Source: Erythrophleum ivorense (lineage: Eukaryota; Streptophyta; Magnoliopsida; Fabales; Fabaceae). Taken from it: a DNA stretch of 64,000 nt. This document shows positions 59,261 to 64,000 of the stretch, piece by piece; position 1 is the stretch's first letter, and every line of letters begins with the position of its first letter. The notes beneath the pieces are model-generated. The model saw only the letters and a program-made list of their open reading frames with translations, made no database searches and was not told where the DNA came from. The stretch spans positions 22,319,802 through 22,383,801 of the forward strand of contig JAIUCV010000001.1 in NCBI GenBank assembly GCA_026724425.1, written 5' to 3'. Both the position numbers and the translations under genes were made by a program.

Positions 59261-60892
59261 TGTAACAACCAAAAAATTGCTAAAATTTCTAAAATTCTAA
59301 AATTTTTCTAAGTTTACTGGCTATAGTGAGAAATGGCCTAGCTATAGCGAATGCACCAGTTCGCTATAGAGAGAATGCTTCTAGCTATAGCGAGTTCAGA
59401 CATCCCATACAAAAACCAAAGGGTTCCTTGTAATAGCGCGCGCTATAGTGAGAACAGGGGTCTGGACTGATACGTACTCGCTGTAGCAAGGGTTATTCTT
59501 CGCTATAGTGAGGGTTAGTCTTAAAAAGCATGAAAAAAGAGAATTTTACTTCTTAAAAATCCAGATCCTTTCATTTTCTTCTAACCAACCTAAGCTTCAT
59601 CCACAATAGAGAAAAAAGCTTGAGAGAGAGAGAGAAACCAAGAGAAGCTAACAGAGAAGGAAGGAAACCAAGGAAGAAAGGTAAGAACCTTTAAAGATCT
59701 TCATGCTTTTTCTTTTTAATTTTATTCTCCTCCTTCTAAGTTTCCTTTCCATGGGTGATTGAAATATATGATGATTTGGACCACTTGGCCATTTCATATA
59801 TACTATGTTTATGCTTTAAAACTTGCCCAAGAGGTGCTAGAGCATGTAGGAGATCATTTACCCTCATTTTGAACCATTTATGGTGTCAAAATTGTCAAAT
59901 TTGTAAGTTATGTCAAAGTATGACCAAATGAGCTCTTCTTGAAATAAAATTTGGCACACATCTAGATCTTATTGAGAGCTTCTTGGGAAGATAAAGTGGG
60001 TAATATTTGGAGATCTAGGGAATATTTAGCGAATTGTTGAAATTAGGAAATTTTGATGGTTTTGGTTAGTACACTGTTATCATAAGTCCAAAAATGAATC
60101 TATGTCATTCATGGACCAAATGATGTCCAATTATTGTGAAATTTTATATGGATCAATGAGACATCATAGTGACCTATAACAATTAGAAGCACCTCAATTA
60201 GAGGTCTGTAGAGGGAGAAATAACTTTCTGAAGTTCTGTGTCAGCATCAGAGAAGCCATCCAATCTTTGTTACTATTCCATCAGTTTTTGATGTCTAAAG
60301 GCTTCTAAAATGATCTGAACTTATTTTTCCCCTCTAGTTAACATTTGTAGCTTTCTAAATTGGTATAGTTTGCCCAGATTGGATTTTGTAGAATTAGTTC
60401 TGAATTTGTGAAGTTCATGACAGCAAGCTACATCAGTACTAGGGACAGTTGGACCTCTGTCTCTTTTTTGATGTCAAACATGATCCAAACGCTGAGATTG
60501 TGGTTTGAAATTATTTTTAGTGAAAATCTAACATCTATATCTTTCCAAAAAGCTATGGTTTTCTTGATTCCCATTTTTCTAGAATTAGTTATAATTTTCC
60601 AAATTTAGGACAAAAAATATGACTTTTTGGTCCATTTGAGAAATTGCACTTTCTTGGTTTTTGGCTACATACCCATGGTTTATGGTTTATTTGAGGCTAT
60701 GTATAAGTTGTATGAATGGAGTTTAAGTAGATAATGTGATTAATGGGTTCACGAGACCCACGGGGCAAAATATAGCCAGTTAAACCTCGACTTAAAGTAG
60801 TAAAATGCCACGGTTTAATCTTTTTCTTTGGGAATCATATGGAATCAAGCTTAAGTAATGGATAATCATGGTTAACACATTATGGTGTTACA
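59261..60892 (+). repeat. 3' LTR of Gypsy-2 with 1,105-bp internal deletion
   Basis: Begins TGTAACAACC and ends GGTGTTACA. The sequence passes from TTTCCATGGGTGATTGA to AATATATGATGATTTGGACC, joining points that are 52596-52599 and 53701-53704 in the 5' LTR. TTGA is present at both breakpoints. The conserved hairpin falls in the missing part. Confidence 0.93.
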
Positions 60893-62960
60893 TGTTCACA
60901 CTAAATCGTGTCCCATCTAATGTTTTTGAAAAGACCTCATATGAGATATGAACTTGGAAGAAGCCTAGTTTAGCTTTTCTTAAGATTTGGGGATGTGAAG
61001 CATATGTTAAGCAACAAGCCTCAGATAAGTTAGTACCCAAATCTACAAAATGTCTTTTTCTGGGGTATCCTAAGGAAACTAAAGGATACTACTTCTACAA
61101 TCCCAATGAGAATAAACTATTTAGTGCTCGAAATGGTATCTTTCTAAAAAGAGAATTTATCTCTAAAAGAACCAGTGGGAGTAAGATATATCTTGAAGAA
61201 GTTCGAAAGCTACAAAATCACATTGAGCCAGAGATGGAAATACAAGAAGACTTACAACAAGTTGTTGAGCCTACTCAAGTAACACAAGGCCCATAAAGGT
61301 CTGATAGGACAAGGCATCAGCCTCAAAGATATGGATTTCTTTTAACTAAAAGTCATGATGTGTTACTTGTTGATCAAGATGAGCTAACTACCTATCAAGA
61401 AGTTGTAGTGGGATTAGACTCTGAGACATGGCTAGAAGCCATGAAGTCTAAGATGCAATCCATGTATCATAATTAGGTATGGACCTTGATTGACCCACCT
61501 GAAGGTGTAAAAACCATTGGGTGCAAATAGGTTTTTAAGAAGAAAATCGACATGGATGGCCAAGTACATACCTTCAAAGCACGATTAGTTGCAAAAGAAT
61601 TCAAACAAACCCATGGTATAGACTATGATGAAACCTTTTCGCTAGTCGCTATGATTAAATCAATTAAGATCCTTCTTGCCATTGCAGCATACTATGATTA
61701 CGAGATCCGACATATAGACGTCAAAACAGCATTCCTTAATGGGAAGCTGCTTGAGGATGTGTACATGACACAACCTAAAGGCTTTGTATGTCCAGAGGAT
61801 TCTAAGAAGGTTTGCAAGCTTTAAAAATCCATTTATAGGTTGAAACAAGCATCTTGAAGTTAGAATTATCGCTTTGACGAAGTAGTCAAAGATTTTAGAT
61901 TTATCCAAAATATTGATGAACCTTGTGTTTATAAGAAGATTAGTGGGAGCACAGTTGTATTTTTAATGATTTATGTTGATGACATTCTACTCATTGGAAA
62001 TGACATTCCTACCTTGTAGAATGTCAAAACTTGGTTAGGAAAGTGTTTTTCAATGAAAGATTTAGGCGACCACTTACATCCTAGGGATAAGGATCTATAA
62101 AGATAAATCCAAGAGGCTAATTGGCCTAAGTCAGAACACTTACATAAACAAAGTATTGCATAAGTTTAATATGCAAGATTCAAAGAGGGGTTATATACCC
62201 ATGTTTCATGGCATCAATCTCAACAAGACTCAGTGTCCTAGTACACATGATGAGCGAGATCGCATGAGCAAGATTCCATATGCCTCGACCATTAGATCTA
62301 TCATGTATGATATGTTGTGCACTCGATCGGGTATCTCATATGCCTTAAGTATGACTAGTAGATATCAATCAGATCTAGATGAGAGTCACTGGACTACTGT
62401 CAAGAATACCCTTAAATACTTAAGAAGGACTAAAGATGTATTCTTAGTATATGGAGGATTGAAAGACAAGCTTATTGTAAATTGTTACACAAATGCAAGT
62501 TTCCAGTCTAACAAGGATGATTCTAGATCACAATCAGGATTTGTATTTTGTTTGAATGGTGGAGCAATCAGTTGGAAGAGCTCCAAGCAAAGCACAGTAA
62601 CTAATTCTACAACAGAAGTTGAATACCTAGTAGCATTAGATGCAGCTAAGGAAGCCATTTGAATTAAGAAGTTCATCACTGAACTAGGAGTGGTGCCTAC
62701 TATCTCAAATCTAATAGATCTATTTTGTGATAACAACGATGCCACAGCACAGGCTAAAGAGCCTATGTCACATCAAAGAACTAAACATATACTCAGACAA
62801 TATCACCTTATCAGAGAAATCATTGATAGGGGTGATATAAAGATATACAAAGTACCAATTGATGACAATGTTGCTGATCCACTTACTAAACTATTTGCAC
62901 AGACAAAGTATGAGCGTCATGGTAGATCAATGGGTATTAGACACATCAATGATTAGGTCT
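60893..62960 (+). pseudogene. Copia-3 pol: integrase end, RT, RNase H
   Basis: Resumes integrase after Gypsy-2 (FTLNRVPSN, then FLKIWGCEAYVKQQ and ETKGYYFYNPNENK). RT is clean at 61552-61824 (MDGQVHTFKARLVAKEFKQT to EDVYMTQPKGF) and then broken by stops, but the catalytic loop is intact (YVDDILLIG, Asp codons 61978-61983). RNase H has two clean pieces, 62156-62662 and 62690-62956, reading SYALSMTSRY, SSKQSTVTNSTTEVEYL, LFCDNNDATAQ and ADPLTKLFAQTK, and ending a few bases before the polypurine tract. Better preserved than Copia-1. Confidence 0.92.
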
Positions 62961-62965
62961 AGTGC

Positions 62966-62974
62966 AAGTGGAAG
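62966..62974 (+). other. Polypurine tract of Copia-3
   Basis: AAGTGGAAG just before the 3' LTR, one base different from Copia-1. Confidence 0.8.
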
Positions 62975-62975
62975 T

Positions 62976-64000
62976 TGTTGGTGATTGTGCCCTAGGCCAA
63001 TCATTATATTGCAAACATTGTACTTTATTAAGAAATAAGAGTTTTCTTTTATTACATTATTATATTTTTGCATGTTTTATATAATAATATCCTTGGATAA
63101 ATCATATCGATTATCCTAAATATCCTTCGTCGATCATCATTGTAGGAATAATGATGAACTAAGACTAGTATGATTTCGATTGATAATTATGTGTTAATCA
63201 TGTATATAGATACGAATCAAAATCATAGGCACTCGTTAGAGAACAAGATGCTGGATTGACCCGTTATGAGATAGCTACATGGATTAAGTCATAAGCGTAT
63301 TTCATATATAACTGTGTCACCGAGCCCTTAGACTTGAGATCACCATAGTTTTCAACATAAAAAAAAAAAACTATTTTTGGCATAGTCAAAAGTCATCTTT
63401 AATTGGGTGATCATAAAGGCTATGATCAGGTATAGTGAAATTTATGTAAAGGAAGATGAGTGGTCAAGATAAAATTTATCCCTCTAATTAATAGAGAGAT
63501 ATCTCTGGGCTCCTCGATAATTGAGACTGAGAAATGCATGGGCATGCTCGAATAGAAGTGTGTCCATTTGTACTCTCAGTCTGCACGTAGATCGAGAAAG
63601 CGACGATCAAGTAAGATAAGGATGACGTTTTCATACCTCATACTTGATCTAGATATCGTGTGACAAAAGGAATGTGATAGGGTTATATGACAAGTTGCAT
63701 CGGATTACTGATCCCTATATGATTTAGGTAGTCACAATGTCTTGCTATAGGCTGTTTGTGACTTGTGGGTCAAATAGTGTCATTAGCCTACTACCAACGT
63801 TATATGGGCCTATAAGATCGCACACAAAAACGAGTTAACCCAAGTTAAAATATCCAAATTCTTTGAATCTAAAATTGCGTCTAGATTCCATGAATGTCAC
63901 GTTCAATTTAGGGTGAAAAAATTTTATAAATAAATAAATATATATAATTTATAAAATTTGAAATATATTTGTTTTTATATATTTATATTTCAAAATATAT
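62976..64000 (+). repeat. 3' LTR of Copia-3 (first 1,025 bp, continues past window)
   Basis: Begins TGTTGGTGATTGTGCCC and follows the 5' LTR closely to the window edge. Confidence 0.95.

Larger units (their letters stand above)
52094..60892 (+). mobile_element. Gypsy-2: old, defective Tekay-like element inside Copia-3 integrase
   Basis: An 8,799-bp element with LTRs 52094-54835 and 59261-60892. It belongs to the same broad group as Gypsy-1 (shared gag, RT, integrase and chromodomain-like motifs and the same pre-polypurine hairpin) but is much older: the starts of its two LTRs differ at around 15% of sites by eye. It has lost its protease region, 63 bp of RT and 1,105 bp of the 3' LTR, and carries many stops. 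Flanks CGTTC and TGTTC fit a target duplication with one mutation, and the Copia-3 integrase reading continues across the insertion. Confidence 0.95.
46738..64000 (+). mobile_element. Copia-3: second Angela-like Copia element, split by Gypsy-2, cut by the window edge
   Basis: Same family as Copia-1: TGTTGGTGATTG LTR start, CCCAACA LTR end, the same primer site, gag and pol with the same landmarks. The 5' LTR is 46738-48392 and the 3' LTR starts at 62976 and continues past the window. Its first bases differ at about 7% of sites from the 5' copy, so it is younger than Copia-1. Gypsy-2 sits in the integrase gene with a near-perfect duplication (CGTTC at 52089-52093, TGTTC at 60893-60897). The right target duplication cannot be checked. 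Confidence 0.95.

Overview
This window is plant nuclear DNA made almost entirely of LTR retrotransposons stacked inside one another. The plant origin is inferred from three things: initiator-Met-tRNA primer sites, chromodomain-ended Ty3/Gypsy pol genes of the Tekay/Del type, and Ty1/Copia elements whose gag resembles the Angela/BARE lineage. The sequence does not let me name a species. I see no convincing intact host gene, no tRNA or rRNA gene and no CRISPR array. All coordinates, flanking duplications and motif counts were read by eye.

Layout. 1-1830 is host DNA: a more complex stretch at 20-770 that could be the 5' end of a minus-strand gene, an (AAT)n/(ATT)n palindrome, and a diverged tandem duplication. 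1831-30614 is a nest five insertions deep. The outermost element is an old Copia (Copia-2). Inside it lies a solo Tekay-type LTR (LTR-A, 3995-25612). Inside that is an Angela-like Copia (Copia-1, 5973-23775). Copia-1 is itself broken by two solo LTRs: LTR-B (9171-12881, minus strand) and LTR-C (15405-20664). LTR-C contains a Mutator-like DNA transposon (18245-20236) with 168-bp inverted ends and unrelated DNA between them. Four of these six insertions have perfect 5-bp target duplications, the MULE has a 9-bp one with one mismatch, and Copia-2 has only a weak match.

30759-41685 is Gypsy-1, a young Tekay-like chromovirus with 2.93-kb LTRs about 0.5% different, a perfect TCAAA duplication, and one long open pol frame with all catalytic residues present. 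Two TAG stops and an (AG)n frameshift break its gag-protease part. 42016 to about 45424 is another long LTR standing alone (LTR-D). 46738 to beyond the right edge is a second Angela-like Copia (Copia-3). Its integrase gene is split by Gypsy-2 (52094-60892), an old Tekay-like element that has lost its protease, part of RT and 1.1 kb of its 3' LTR.

No working system runs across the window. Gypsy-1 is the only element close to coding capacity. The rest is a record of insertion, LTR-LTR recombination, deletion and decay. The most unusual signals are in non-coding DNA. One is an array of about twelve copies of a 14-bp palindrome (ideal form CTCGCTATAGCGAG) near the start of Tekay LTRs. Another is a 7-bp-stem hairpin (GAGATTC-NNN-GAATCTC) kept in six diverged LTRs while its loop changes. 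A third is an 8-bp-stem hairpin just before the polypurine tract in both Gypsy elements. The MULE and its foreign-looking cargo is the fourth.
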